Part shown: piece by piece, positions 24,718 through 36,735 of the stretch
Layout of the letters: each line of letters starts with the position of its first letter
Numbering within the stretch: position 1 is the first letter of the stretch
Source of the DNA: Amia ocellicauda
Taxonomy: Eukaryota > Chordata > Actinopteri > Amiiformes > Amiidae
Direction of reading: 5' to 3'
Assembly (NCBI RefSeq): GCF_036373705.1
Contig: NC_089855.1
Location: 6,300,001 to 6,364,000, forward strand
Length of the DNA: 64,000 bases
Program-made: the position numbers and the translations under genes
Notes under the pieces: model-generated
The model's database searches: none
Told to the model about the DNA's origin: nothing
Seen by the model: only the letters and a program-made list of their open reading frames with translations

Positions 24718-25601
24718 CCATAACATTATGACCACCTGCCTAATATTGTGTAGGTCCCCATTTTGCCACCAAAACAGCCCTGACCCGTCGAGGCGTGGAC
24801 TCCACTAGACCTCTGAAGGTGTGCTGTGGTATCTGGCACCAAGACGTTAGCAGTAGATCCTTTAAGTCCTGTAAGTTGCGAGGTGGGGCCTCCATGGATC
24901 AGACGTGTTTGTCCAGCACATCCCACAGATGCTCGATTGGATTGAGATCTGGGGAATTTGGAGGCCAAGTCAACACCTTGAACTCGTGATTCATCAGACC
25001 AGGCCACCTTCTTCCATTGCGTGGTCCAGTTCTGATGCTCACGTGCCCATTGTAGGCGCTTTTGGCAGTGGACAGGGGTCAGCATGGGCACCCTGACTGG
25101 TCTGCGGCTACGCAGCCCCATACGCAACAAACTGCGATGCACTGTGTGTTCTGACACCTTTCTATCAGAACCAGCATTCACTTTTTCAGCAATTTGAGCT
25201 ACAGTAGCTCGTCTGTTGGATCGGACCACACGGGCCAGCCTTCGCTCCCCACGTGCATCAATGAGCCTTGGCCGCCCATGACCCTGTCGCCGATTCACCG
25301 CTTTTCCCTCCTTGGACCACTTTTGATAGGTACTGACCACTGCAGACCGGGAACACCCCACAAGAGCTGCAGTTTTGGAGATGCTCTGACCCAGTCGTCT
25401 AGCCATCACAATTTGGCCCTTGTCAAAGTCGCTCAGATCCTTACGCTGCCCATTGTTCCTGCTTCTAACACATCAACTTTGAGGACAAAATTTTCACTTG
25501 CTGCCTAATATATCCCACCCACTGACAGGTGCCATGATAACGAGATTATCAGTGTTATTCACTTCACCTGTCAGTGGTCATAATGTTATGGCTGATCGGT
25601 G
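24718..25601 (-). mobile_element. Tc1-like transposon, deletion derivative copy 1
   Basis: Inverted termini CACCGATCAGCCATAACATT are flanked by TA. The minus-strand frame (25409 down) encodes the helix-turn-helix N-terminus ([20 protein letters not shown]), then [19 protein letters not shown] and VAWSDES. The sequence then jumps into the C-terminal [16 protein letters not shown] region, in a different frame. The segment with the second catalytic Asp (QDNAPxH) is missing, so the copy cannot encode a working transposase. Confidence 0.88.
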
Positions 25602-25901
25602 TATATAAAACAACATTTACTTCAGATGAATATGCCATAATTACTTTGATAGTGAAACTCAAAGATCTGATGAATCAAATGTTTACCTGATGTTCTTCCC
25701 GGCATGAAAGTTAACTGTAACAATGTCTTCTTTCTCTCAGTGGAACGATATCCTCACAGGTTTTAAAGTTTAATCCGATCAGGTGACATATTTTCTTTAT
25801 CATATTATAATGCAAGACGGCCTAAATTTCAGACATTGCCTACAGTTAGATGGAAGTCATTGACAGTTATAAAAGATAATTCTACTGGAACAGAGACCCC
25901 C

Positions 25902-25934
<33 letters not shown>

Positions 25935-28672
25935 CTCCTATTGGTGTCCTCCTTAGGGTTCAACACAATATTTTCATAAAACTGCATCTGTTTAATGTAG
26001 TGAAAGATCAATAATCAAAGATGTCCGTTGCCTCCTTGGTGCTGCGACCTCGCCTTCATCCCATTAGAGTCTCATCAGGGTCTGTGTATTTTTTCGCTGG
26101 TTAAGGACACTCTGAGCCTGTAGTCATTTGGATGCTGAGGCATCAGATTTTATAACCTCCCTTTGTTTAGGATTCAATCGCAATATGGTGAGTCAGGTTC
26201 TTCCTGTCTGTCGCTTGCTCAGGGGAAACACTGCAGTATAGATGATAAAACAGTGTGGACTTCTTTCACAGACCCTAATTAGCTCTACCCCGATGTTATA
26301 TTAGGTAAGTTAGTCCAGGACTTGTGCTAATCAAGGTCTGTGAAACCAGCATCAAATTAATCTCGAGTGAGTGAGAGAGATTAAATTATATTCTGTTGCT
26401 AACTTCGATTGTTATATCACTGAGTGTTCTTTTATTATTATTATTATTTTGTAATACTGCAGTAGGAGAGAGATTGGTCGCTACAAAATGTGACATGAAG
26501 TTACGTAAATAAAGATCAACTTGGCTTCGATATATTCCATACATTTAATCAATACTAGTGGGAAATATGTAGTAAATGTGAATCGAAAGTAAAAACAACA
26601 GTCATGAGATGCTATGAGAAATGAAGCTTTCCTGTGAAGTTCTGTGTGACTTGTTTCCACACACCTGCATTTTTTGTTGATAACAATCTTTAAACGAGTG
26701 AAGGAGGTTGGAACGGCGAAAGTATTCCTGTTGTTTCTGTTTTACCTGACAAAACATTAAAATAAGAAAATGTCTTTCTCCAGATTCCTCACACTCGTTT
26801 GGGTTTCACGTTACATTTTGTTCAGAAACACAGTGGGTAGTGGGGGAAGTGTGTTTTGTGAATATATTCCCGCTCCCCTGCAGACTGCCCGTCTCTTGGC
26901 CTCGTTCGTGTTTTCTACTGAATAATAATGTGAGATCCCATTTCACTCTCGCCAGGGCTTTTCTTGTGATGTAACCGTGCCCCTCGTGAGGAATAGTATA
27001 ACACAAACCATTACTGCCACTGGGAGGGGTGGCATTCCTCCAATCCCAGTTTAATGTATTTTTAGTCCCAAGTTTCTATGTATAAGGTATTTCACTTTCT
27101 AAATTGGAGTATTAAAGGATTTTATGCTGAAGACAGTCTATTTCTGCATGTTTGTAATTTTTGTTTATGTTAGTCCTTCGGGGCCACAACACCAAGTTTT
27201 CATTACCTCTGTTATTGAAGCAACAGATACTCGGCTACCTGTGCTGATCAAACAAAGGAAAACAAATGCTCTCCTGCTTTGGGACTAGACTTCACCGCGG
27301 GCCAAAGCAGTGAATCAAAGAGGTCGACCTATGATTACATTTGCAAATCAGGTGTAAAGCAGTGTATTTTTTAATATGAATGTAAATACCGTGCTTGTTC
27401 AGCATATGTAACAGTCACTCCGTTTAGGCATTAGCCTGCTTTTATTTAATTTACCGTCACAATTACACACTGAACAATAACTCTAGTGTGGATACTGTTA
27501 TATGGTATTCAGTAGGCAAATAATACCTATATAATACATTGTATTTGGTTGAAAGCGAGTAATTGTCCAATTTCAGCCTACCTTTGTAACTGCCCATGAG
27601 CAAAAACAATTGTCTTCAGTTACATTGAAAAATGAATTGCTGAATGATAAATCAATACACCAAGAGTTTGCCCTTTTAAGACGGCATGTTCAGGCTATTA
27701 CTAACTACACAGAGAAAGAATTGTGATTGTTTATGTAGAAATTAATGGGGAGGGTGTTTGTCATTTGAGCTGTTTGGAGAAAATGTTGTTTGAGGTGACT
27801 GTACGAATGCTATATCCTTTAAGAGAGCTGGTGTAAAGAGAAATATATTTATGCTTAATCAGTCAAATTTATTTCATGCAATAATTAGTGTTTACAAAGA
27901 CTGCAAGTGCAAACTGTCATTTATTACTTCAAATCATAATAAAATGCAAATCCCATTAATGTTGTAAGCCTCTAATTATGTACATAAACTTAATCTTTCA
28001 TTCAGAAGCTGTTCTCTAACAGGTTTACTTTAAGCTTCTTTCTCTTTCATAATCGTACGTCCCGAGGTGATCTTTGTTTGCAGTTGTCATCTTTATTCCT
28101 TCTATTATTTGGGTTTAGGGTCTGTGTTTGAATTTACCAAGTCTCGCATCAATACAATTTAACATCAGCCAGCTTTATAAATCTTGACAGCTCTTTGCCA
28201 CAGGATCTTTCGTACGCTAACATCAGGATCGACTTCATGAACCCGAAGTGATAACAGAGATGTGTGTTTTGTTTCCATGACTACGCTTGCTGCTTGTTAA
28301 CGGCAGATCAAAGAGAGCTTGATTACCATACAAAACTGTTTATTTATTTATTCCGATATTATACTCCTTAGATATCTGTGGTTGTGTAAATCATGACACC
28401 CGGATTTAAAGTGGAATATTACACACCATGTGCAGGGATTGTGGACCAAAAAAAAAGGTTAAACTTGCAAATCCATTAATAATATTCTATTATATTGTAG
28501 ATAGGGGTTTGTTTCTCTTTACAGACCAGAAACCACATTGTTGGTTATTCTTGTGATACCATTGTTGTCTAACGTGGCCAAACCCTCTCTGTCTACCTGC
28601 CTTAGTGAAAGATGGATTGAAGTGTTTACTTGGTATTCATAACTATTTCTGGGAGCAAATTGTAATATGACC
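25602..28672. other. intergenic, no gene seen
   Basis: AT-rich unique-looking DNA with an AC microsatellite (25904-25932). No coding exon or RNA gene was recognised. Confidence 0.5.
25904..25932. repeat. (AC)n microsatellite
   Basis: Perfect AC dinucleotide run of about 29 bp. Confidence 0.9.
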
Positions 28673-29141
28673 CAAACAATGTGGGGAAGCAATAAAAAAG
28701 GCAAACAGAATGCTAGGGTATATTGTCAAAAGTGTAGAATTGAGAACAAGGGCAGTGATGTTCAGACTGTACAATGCACTAGTTAGAGCTCATCTGGATA
28801 CTGTGGACAGTTCTGGGCTCCACACTTCAAGAAAGATATCGCTGCTCTAGAGGCAGTTCAGAGGAGAGCAACCAGACTTATTACAGGTCTGAAGGGAATG
28901 TCCTACTGAGAGACTGAGGACCTGAACCTTTTCACCCTGGAACAGAGGAGACTACGTGGGGACTTGATCCAAGTCTTCAAAATCATGAAGGGTCGACCAC
29001 ATCAAACCAGAGGAGCTTTTCCAGATCAGCAGGGACACACGCACTCGGGGACGCAAATGGAAATTGGGCTTCAAGGCATTCAAGACAGAAAACAGGAGAC
29101 ACTTCTTCACACAGAGAGGCGTCACAATCTGAACAAACTCC
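28673..29141 (+). mobile_element. LINE fragment, same orientation and family as 6200-8087
   Basis: Near-identical to 7479-7946 of the longer copy: CAATGTGGGGAAGCAATAAA, then CAGTTCAGAGGAGAGCAACC, then the RDTRTRG region. Both ends are truncated, and it stops at AACAAACTC. Confidence 0.85.
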
Positions 29142-29213
29142 CACAAGAAAGTCATGTGTTTTTTGCTGCAACTTGAGGGTCATTTAAACATACAGCTGTG
29201 ACATATTTGGACT

Positions 29214-29272
29214 GTATATATATATATATACACATACATACATACATACATACATACATACATACACACACA
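29214..29272. repeat. (TA)n/(TACA)n microsatellite
   Basis: TA run followed by about ten TACA units, ending in CA repeats directly against the next transposon terminus. Confidence 0.85.
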
Positions 29273-30162
29273 CACCAATCAGCCATAACATTATGACCAC
29301 CTGCCTAATATTGTGTAGGTCCTCCTTTTTCCGCCAACACAGCCCTGACCTGTCGAGGCATGGACTCCACTAGACCTCTGAAGGTGTGCTGTGGTATCTG
29401 GCACCAAGATGTTAGCAGCAGATCCTTTAAGTCCTGTAAGTTGCGAGGTGGATGCATGGATTGGACTTGTTTGTCCAGCACATCCCACAGATGCTCGATT
29501 GGATTGAGATCTGGGGAATTTGGAGGCCAAGTCAACACCTTGAACTCGTGATTCATCAGACCAGGCCACCTTCTTCCTTTGCTCCGTGGTCCAGTTCTGA
29601 TGCTCACGTGCCCATTGTAGGCGCTTTCGGCAGTGGACAGGGGTCAGCATGGGCACCCTGACTGGTCTGCGGCTACGCAGCCCCATATGCAACAAACTGC
29701 GATGCACTGTGTGTTCTGACACCTTTCTATCAGAACCAATATTCACTTTTCAGCAATTTGAGCTACAGTAGCTCGTCTGTTGGATCGGACCACACGGGCC
29801 AGCCTTCGCTCCCCACGTGCATCAATGAGCCTTGGCCGCCCATGACCCTGTCGCCGGTTCACCGCTTTTCCCTCCTTGGACCACTTTTGATAGGTACTGA
29901 CCACTGCAGACCGGGAACACCCCACAAGAGCTGCAGTTTTGGAGATGCTCTGACCCAGTCGTCTAGCCATCACAATGTGGCCCTTGTCAAAGTCTCTCAG
30001 ATCCTTACGCTGCCCATTTTTCCTGCTTCTAACACATCAACTTTGAGGACAAAATTTTCACTTGCTGCCTAATATATCCCACCCACTGACAGGTGCCATG
30101 ATAACGAGAATATCAGTGTTATTCACTTCACCTGTCAGTGGTCATAATGTTATGGCTGATCG

Positions 30163-30165
<3 letters not shown>
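29273..30165 (-). mobile_element. Tc1-like transposon, deletion derivative copy 2
   Basis: Termini CACCAATCAGCC and GGCTGATCGGTG. Same transposase remnant as at 24718-25601, with the same fusion of VAWSDES to the C-terminal [20 protein letters not shown]. One extra frameshift separates 29973-29743 from the rest. The left TA is mutated to CA within the adjacent microsatellite. Confidence 0.88.
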
Positions 30166-30225
<60 letters not shown>

Positions 30226-30245
30226 CATATATACATATACATATA
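30166..30245. repeat. (TA)n microsatellite between two transposons
   Basis: TA run of about 45 bp followed by imperfect ATACAT units, directly abutting two Tc1/mariner elements. It probably grew from, or attracted, TA target sites. Confidence 0.85.
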
Positions 30246-31465
30246 CACTCACCTAAAGGATTATTAGGAACACCATACTAATACTGTGTTTGACCCCCTT
30301 TCGCCTTCAGAACTGCCTTAATTCTACGTGGCATTGATTCAACAAGGTGCTGAAAGCATTCTTTAGAAATGTTGGCCCATATTGATAGGATAGCATCTTG
30401 CAGTTGATGGAGATTTGTGGGATGCACATCCAGGGCACGAAGCTCCCGTTCCACCACATCCCAAAGATGCTCTATTGGGTTGAGATCTGGTGACTGTGGG
30501 GGCCAGTTTAGTACAGTGAACTCATTGTCATGTTCAAGAAACCAATTTGAAATGATTCGACCTTTGTGACATGGTGCATTATCCTGCTGGAAGTAGCCAT
30601 CAGAGGATGGGTACATGGTGGTCATAAAGGGATGGACATGGTCAGAAACAATGCTCAGGTAGGCCGTGGCCTCAAACGATGCCCAATTGGCACTAAGGGG
30701 CCTAAAGTGTGCCAAGAAAACATCCCCCACACCATTACACCACCACCACCAGCCTGCACAGTGGTAACAAGGCATGATGGATCCATGTTCTCATTCTGTT
30801 TACGCCAAATTCTGACTCTACCATCTGAATGTCTCAACAGAAATTGAGACTCATCAGACCAGGCAACATTTTTCCAGTCTTCAACTGTCCAATTTTGGTG
30901 AGCTTGTGCAAATTGTAGCCTCTTTTTCCTATTTGTAGTGGAGATGAGTGGTACCCGGTGGGGTCTTCTGCTGTTGTAGCCCATCCGCCTCAAGGTTGTA
31001 CGTGTTGTGGCTTCACAAATGCTTTGCTGCATACCTCGGTTGTAACGAGTGGTTATTTCAGTCAAAGTTGCTCTTCTATCAGCTTGAATCAGTCGGCCCA
31101 TTCTCCTCTGACCTCTAGCATCAACAAGGCATTTTCGCCCACAGGACTGCCGCATACTGGATGTTTTTCCCTTTTCACACCATTCTTTGTAAACCCTAGA
31201 AATGGTTGTGCGTGAAAATCCCAGTAACTGAGCAGATTGTGAAATACTCAGACCGGCCCGTCTGGCACCAACAACCATGCCACGCTCAAAATTGCTTAAA
31301 TCACCTTTCTTTCCCATTCAGACATTCAGTTTGGAGTTCAGGAGATTGTCTTGACCAGGACCACACCCCTAAATGCATTGAAGCAACTGCCATGTGATTG
31401 GTTGGTTAGATAATTGCATTAATGAGAAATTGAACAGGTGTTCCTAATAATCCTTTAGGTGAGTG
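30246..31465 (-). mobile_element. nearly intact Tc1/mariner transposon with DD36E transposase (copy 1)
   Basis: Termini CACTCACCTAAAGGATTATT inverted at both ends with TA on each side; 1220 bp. The transposase runs 31317 to 30278 on the minus strand. Order of parts: [20 protein letters not shown], a first helix-turn-helix ([20 protein letters not shown]), a second DNA-binding part ([16 protein letters not shown]), [24 protein letters not shown] one-base loss near 30675 shifts the frame; otherwise about 346 codons are open. The second Asp and the Glu are separated by 36 residues. Confidence 0.9.
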
Positions 31466-31985
31466 TATATATATATATTGTACTGTAATACAAAGCAGAA
31501 GCATGGCCACAGCGTTGGGTAGAAGCTCCTAAAGTAACATAATGCTGTCAGAATGAGGTCACCTCTTCCCGGGCATGCCTGTGTTGGTGTCTCCTTGGAA
31601 ATCCCCCAGCTGTCAAAGCGCTGACATCGCTTTATAGAAGCTGTCTTCACAGTCTGTGAGTTTCCTTCCCTGCCTTAACTTCCACTTAATTAACCGAACA
31701 AATGATTGCTCCCGCTGGACAAATGAGATATTGTTTTCAGGTCTTAAGCACTTCATCATTTAAAGACTTCTGGCTGATATATTTCCACATGTGTTGGTGT
31801 ACCAGGCAGTGAAGAAGACGAGGAAATAAATGCTTACGAGGGAAGCTCTTGATCAAATGTTGAACAATTTGTTTTTTAACCAAATTTGGAAGAAATACTG
31901 CCTACCTTCTCCTGGCGCAAGGGATGCTGGGAGCAGCCCCTTGAACTAAAATTGGTCACTTAATGGACAGAGCACTAACTATAGA

Positions 31986-32047
31986 ACATAAAAACATTAG
32001 AAAGTTTACAATCGAGAGGAGGCCATTCACCCCATCGTGCTCATTTG
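31986..32047 (-). mobile_element. short LINE 3' terminus, inverted
   Basis: Contains ATCGAGAGGAGGCCATTCAC and the CATCGTGCTC block shared with the other LINE 3' ends in the window. Confidence 0.7.
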
Positions 32048-32759
32048 TGAAGATTGTTTACTTACTTCCTCATTGTATTTAGACACTTTTCAGCCTAGCC
32101 ATTTGCCATATGTCCTGCAAACCCAACTCCTTACCTGCGGATAGCCTTGTCTATTTCAATTCACCTCTCCGTTTTACAACCCTCGATCACGTTGAGAATG
32201 CAAATAAGAAGAATAGCAATGAGTAAAACCTGTGGATAAAAGATTCAGTGCCATTCTCGATTACAGGGACAGAGGAAATTCAGAAGTGGAGCTCCGTGAG
32301 GACAGGGGCAAGGCGATGTGACAGGGGGTCCCGGGCTGCATGAAGATCGCATCTGACAGGCGCTGTGAGTCAAGCCTGCTTCGTGAATTAGCAAATCAAA
32401 CGGAAGGCGATGCTCTCATCTGCACACACACAATCAGACCATCTCCTTGAGAGATAGGATTAGTTATCTTCTCAGTCACATGAAATGAGAAACGGCTCGT
32501 CTTGCATCACTACTGAAAGTTTAGAAACCGGGAAGGAGAAGATTTAGTCTCAAGCCACTGGATGCAAATGCTTAAAACAAGCTCATGAATAAATTAAGTC
32601 CAGCTAAACCACATGTGCATTACTTGCTGTGCGAATTTGAGCTTCGTCATTTGTTAAAATAAATAAAAACATAATTTCCCATAAAGTATAAGAGAAGCAG
32701 AGGGATGGGTCAAGGGTGACACCAGGCTCTTAGCAGAGTATCTCGGTGTACCCTGAGGA

Positions 32760-32900
32760 ATTTCTTTTTTTTTTTTTTTTATCAAAGAAAACTTCACATT
32801 CTTAGCAGATGCCCTCACCCAGGGTGACACACAGTTCTCGCAAGCAGCATTAATGTAAGAGCTCATCATATACAGGACCAGCTGCCCCCATGACTCACCC
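32760..32900 (-). repeat. SINE tail, inverted, with poly(T)
   Basis: A T-run of about 18 bp lies just before TTCTTAGCAGATGCCCTCAC and CCAGGGTGACACA. Read in reverse this is the GTCACCCTGG...GCATCTGCTAAG tail of fish tRNA-SINEs. Confidence 0.5.
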
Positions 32901-33084
32901 ATGACCCTCTCACATCCAATCAGCACGCTCCATTGACTCTGCACAGGGGCTGGTGAAATCAGCACATCCCTCCTACTTAACCCTTCACAGAGATGGCCAC
33001 CCTTTCACTGGAGAGAGGAGATCTTTGGAAAGGGTGTCTCATCTTCTGAAAGTTGCCAATAACACACACACACACACACATATT

Positions 33085-33530
33085 TAAATATATCACCATC
33101 ATCATCAACCTTTATCCACTGCTGGATGAAGGCTCCCCAAGATTCCACTGCCTTCAATCTACAGCTTTTCCGTGTCACACCTGCAAGTTTCTCATTTAAT
33201 CTTCTTATCTTCAATGTGTTCATCTTCTAGGTCTTTCTTCATCTCTTGGGATCCATCCGATAGCTTCCTTTGTCCATCTTTGATCTGTTCTTCTCACCAT
33301 GTGTCCAGCCCACTACCATTTGAACATTTTCACTCTTTCAATTATGTCACATATTTGTGTCTGTTCTCGGATCCATTAATTAATTTTTCTATCTCTTCTT
33401 GTTATTCCAAGTGTCTTTGTATCATCCGCAGTTTCTCTATAATGTTTGCATTAAGTGACCAGGTTTCACAGCCATAATTGAGCACTGGTAGTATGCATTG
33501 ATCAAATACTTTTCTATTCTGGCAAATTAG
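33085..33530 (-). mobile_element. decayed RTE-like LINE 3' fragment
   Basis: The minus strand gives broken frames resembling the C-terminal part of an endonuclease-reverse transcriptase: YGCETWSLNANIIEKLR, then AFIQQWIKVDDDGD. Several stops and frameshifts. Confidence 0.55.
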
Positions 33531-33825
33531 TAGATTTCCATTCAACAGTGTGCTGTTTCTTCCAAATGCAGAGAGCAGACACTACAACTTTAAACATTAT
33601 TTCCTCTCCACATGGTTGGCCACCAGTGAGGGGCAGTCCTGGCAGTTTTCCCAGTTTTCTTGTTTGTGTTTTTGACAGTCGGGGGCAGATCCATTTTATT
33701 GTGAATGCTATTGTAGCCAGTTGTGATAGAGGAACTGTGAGATCCTAGGATTTCCTTGACACTACGTCAAACATCAACACCATCCAACCATCCAACCCCC
33801 TAATTATACCCAGATGGTCCCCCTA

Positions 33826-33860
33826 TGTAATAATAATAATGATAATAATAATAATAATCA
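33826..33860. repeat. (AAT)n microsatellite
   Basis: About eleven AAT units with one GAT interruption. Confidence 0.8.
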
Positions 33861-36206
33861 CTTTCAGGAATTAAGAATGGCAGTCTCTGAATGTTCTCTC
33901 TGATTAGCGTCGATCATTCTCTGAATTATTTGCTTCAATAAGTTATTTTACATGCGTGGAAACCGTCGTCTCCCTGGAGGTGTCATCAGATTGAAACCGG
34001 TCTTGATCGTGATCTTTGATTTGAAACAGACTGCGATGCTCTGATGTATCTGGCATTTTAATGTTAGAAATATGAATACAGATGGGACCTAATTTAATCA
34101 AGATCATTTGCCATGAAATACAGTTAGCACCTTTCAGATGTGGTGATGAATGTTCTTGCAGTTTTCATTATTCACATTTTTTTCTCAGCTTTTTCTTTTC
34201 ACAGAACATTTAGCCTTTTATCTTTTGTATTTCATAGTTTGTATCAATGAAGCACAATCATATTTAACCTTGGAAAGTCAGAGGATGGTGCCTGTTCTGC
34301 CCTTTTAATCTTTTATAGTTCTGAGCTTCAACAAAAACCTTAAACATAGGAAGTACGACAACATGTTTTATAATCACTGTAGGATTGTAAGGCATTTTTG
34401 TATGTGTGTAACGCATCGTGTTTTAAAAGAGGAAGCCCTTTGCAAGTCACCATGGATAAAATCATCCACGACTGAATTAATATAAAACTGAATGCTTACA
34501 AAGAGTCTTATAATCTCGTTTCTACTTTTTATTTAATTAATCACTGTGATCAATTTTACACCATCTGAACCTGACTAAATTCTCCAGTGCCAGCTGTGCG
34601 AACAGATTGAGTTTGAGTCTTAGATACTTGATGCATTTAATATAAACCTTTGGAAAGGAGTTTATGTGACCTAAAATTAACTAGAAACCAACTTCTCATA
34701 TCGCTCTTTTTGAAAATCAAAGGGGAAGTTTTTTTTTTATTATTTAAGTACCGTTTCAAACTGAAAATCAACGGGACATATTTTAAAAACTGGTCGTGAT
34801 TTTGCCCACGGCTGTGCTATATCAGGAGCCATTGTGATTGACAGTTGTGTGCTTCACATGTTCAATAAAGCATTATATTAAAAAAAGAAAACCAATCTGT
34901 CAGCTTTAATCAAGCTTTTGTACAGCAGTTTATCCTCTGTCCCACAAAGGATGGTGTTCTAATTTCACTGAATATCTAATTCGATACGATGACATTTGAA
35001 AATGTGTAGGTAATTATTACAGTTGAGAGAACAGTTGAATTAGCATAAATTAAAAGTGACAGCATTCATCATCGGAGCAATTAGAGTCAGCAATACAAAG
35101 GATATACTTTAATCCTTGTTAGAAATATCAGCTTTAATAAAATGCTCTTTAGTGTATTTGAAATTGGGACAGCTTTGTGTTTGTGTTTACTCGGGGGACT
35201 CCCCACGTCTGTCAGTTTGTTTCTGGTGAACTTCAAATTCTCCAAAAGATTCCTACCAAACATTGTGATGCATTTTGGGAAGATGAAACTGTGACACTGG
35301 ACTGATATGCGTTTGTCACCAAACATTAAGCAGCAGGTCCAGTTTTTCTTGTTTCTTCTAAGTTTCCTGTGTTTTTCCTGAGTTACTCTGCAAAACAGTC
35401 CCTGGTATGAATTACATTGTAGAGAAGGGAGAATTGTGTGGTCATGTTGTTGAGTATGGTGTAGACATGGAAGAGGAGTAAAAGCGTTGCACAGGAATCA
35501 CTTTAAAAAGGCCTTGGGTCGGGCGAGGAAGAGCCAACTAAACCTTGAGGTTGATGAAGACTATAGAAGGAAAACAACATCAACAATACTCACTGAGTAA
35601 CATTATAGCCACGTTGGGATTGTAAATACTATATCGACTGGAGTACAGGGATTGTTCCAATACACTCTGTGAAACGTGAAAGAAAGCATCTTTATTCAAA
35701 GCCAGGAACCAATCATGATGTTTTTAATTATCTTGCCATCTGATGGGCAGTCTCTATATGCCGAATCGCGAAGCTTGTTTTGAGGTACCCAGGGTATGAA
35801 TGTGATTAAGTAATCTTGCTTTAGTTGACAGCAAGCAGTAATCAACACACCCCGGGCCCTGTGGGATGACAAAGTTAAATTCTCCACGTTTCTGTACATC
35901 ACTGTATCACATGGTATCGCTGAAGGAGCCGCTGGTGGTTTGATATGATTCCCTGGTTTTGGAGATTTCCCTCTTTCTGTTCCCATGAAGCAACAGCTCC
36001 ACCTGCTGCCACCAAGAATTCACTGTCCACAAGGCCTGGGAATATTGTGGCTTTCCGTGTTCAAAAGGGCGTGGAAGAGGAAACAGTTTTCAGTTTAATT
36101 GATCAACAATCCTTAACAAACAAGGGTGGTCAACAAAGGCAAGACAAAACAGAAACAAAACAGCAACAGTCACTATTGATTAAGATCCCAGTTCAAATCC
36201 TGACCC

Positions 36207-36212
36207 TTTATT
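36207..36212 (-). promoter_or_regulatory. candidate asb9 poly(A) signal
   Basis: First AATAAA on the minus strand after the asb9 stop, 399 nt downstream. It is offered by position only, with no supporting transcript. Confidence 0.4.
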
Positions 36213-36610
36213 CTAGTTTCAAGAATAGTCACTGACTGAAATGAGTGCTGCACAATTTTCAACTCATGACTGATGGAGTTTGCAATGTTATATCTGCCTC
36301 AATGCAAGATTATTTACATAAATCAGGCTGTAAGAAATAGATTCCTTGGAAACTGTAATATCATAGGGATTTTGTAATAATTTGTTTGCTTTCAAAAGGA
36401 AAATGCAACAGGTAGCACCTTTAAAAATCATCAAACCAGCATCAAATAAAGTAGACAATATGTTTAATAGTTAAACTGTATCATCTTCCATTCTCTCCCT
36501 GGGTGAAGATTACAGGATGTGAACCACATCACACTGTACTATTAATAGGCATTTATATATCATTATAAAAAGATAGCTTTCCGTCAAAACAAAATCAAAT
36601 GTCTGTAGTT

Positions 36611-36735
36611 CTACTTGTACATCAGAAAGTGTTTCAGTTCAGTTGGAACAGGCAGTCCGGATATTTCTCTGAGTCTTGATCTCCCCAAAAGACTCCTAAT
36701 AGAAAGACGACAGAGCTGCGCCAAAGACAGGGGTC
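36611..36735 (-). CDS. asb9: asb9 exon 7, SOCS box and stop
   Basis: Acceptor TCTTTAG, then 41 codons and TAG. It encodes [18 protein letters not shown], an elongin BC-box, then [16 protein letters not shown], a Cul5-box-like end. This is the expected C-terminus of an ASB protein. Confidence 0.9.

Larger units (their letters stand above)
31466..36206. other. intergenic, between DD36E element and asb9 3' end
   Basis: Holds a LINE end (31986-32047), a SINE tail (32760-32900), a short CA run (33063-33080), an RTE-like LINE fragment (33085-33530) and a TAA-type repeat (33826-33860). AATAAA followed by an A-run at 34864-34888 hints at an old retrocopy end. No gene was recognised. Confidence 0.5.

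Noticed and set aside
30062..30256. Frame of Tyr-Ile repeats
   Set aside because: Translation of the TA microsatellite between two transposons.
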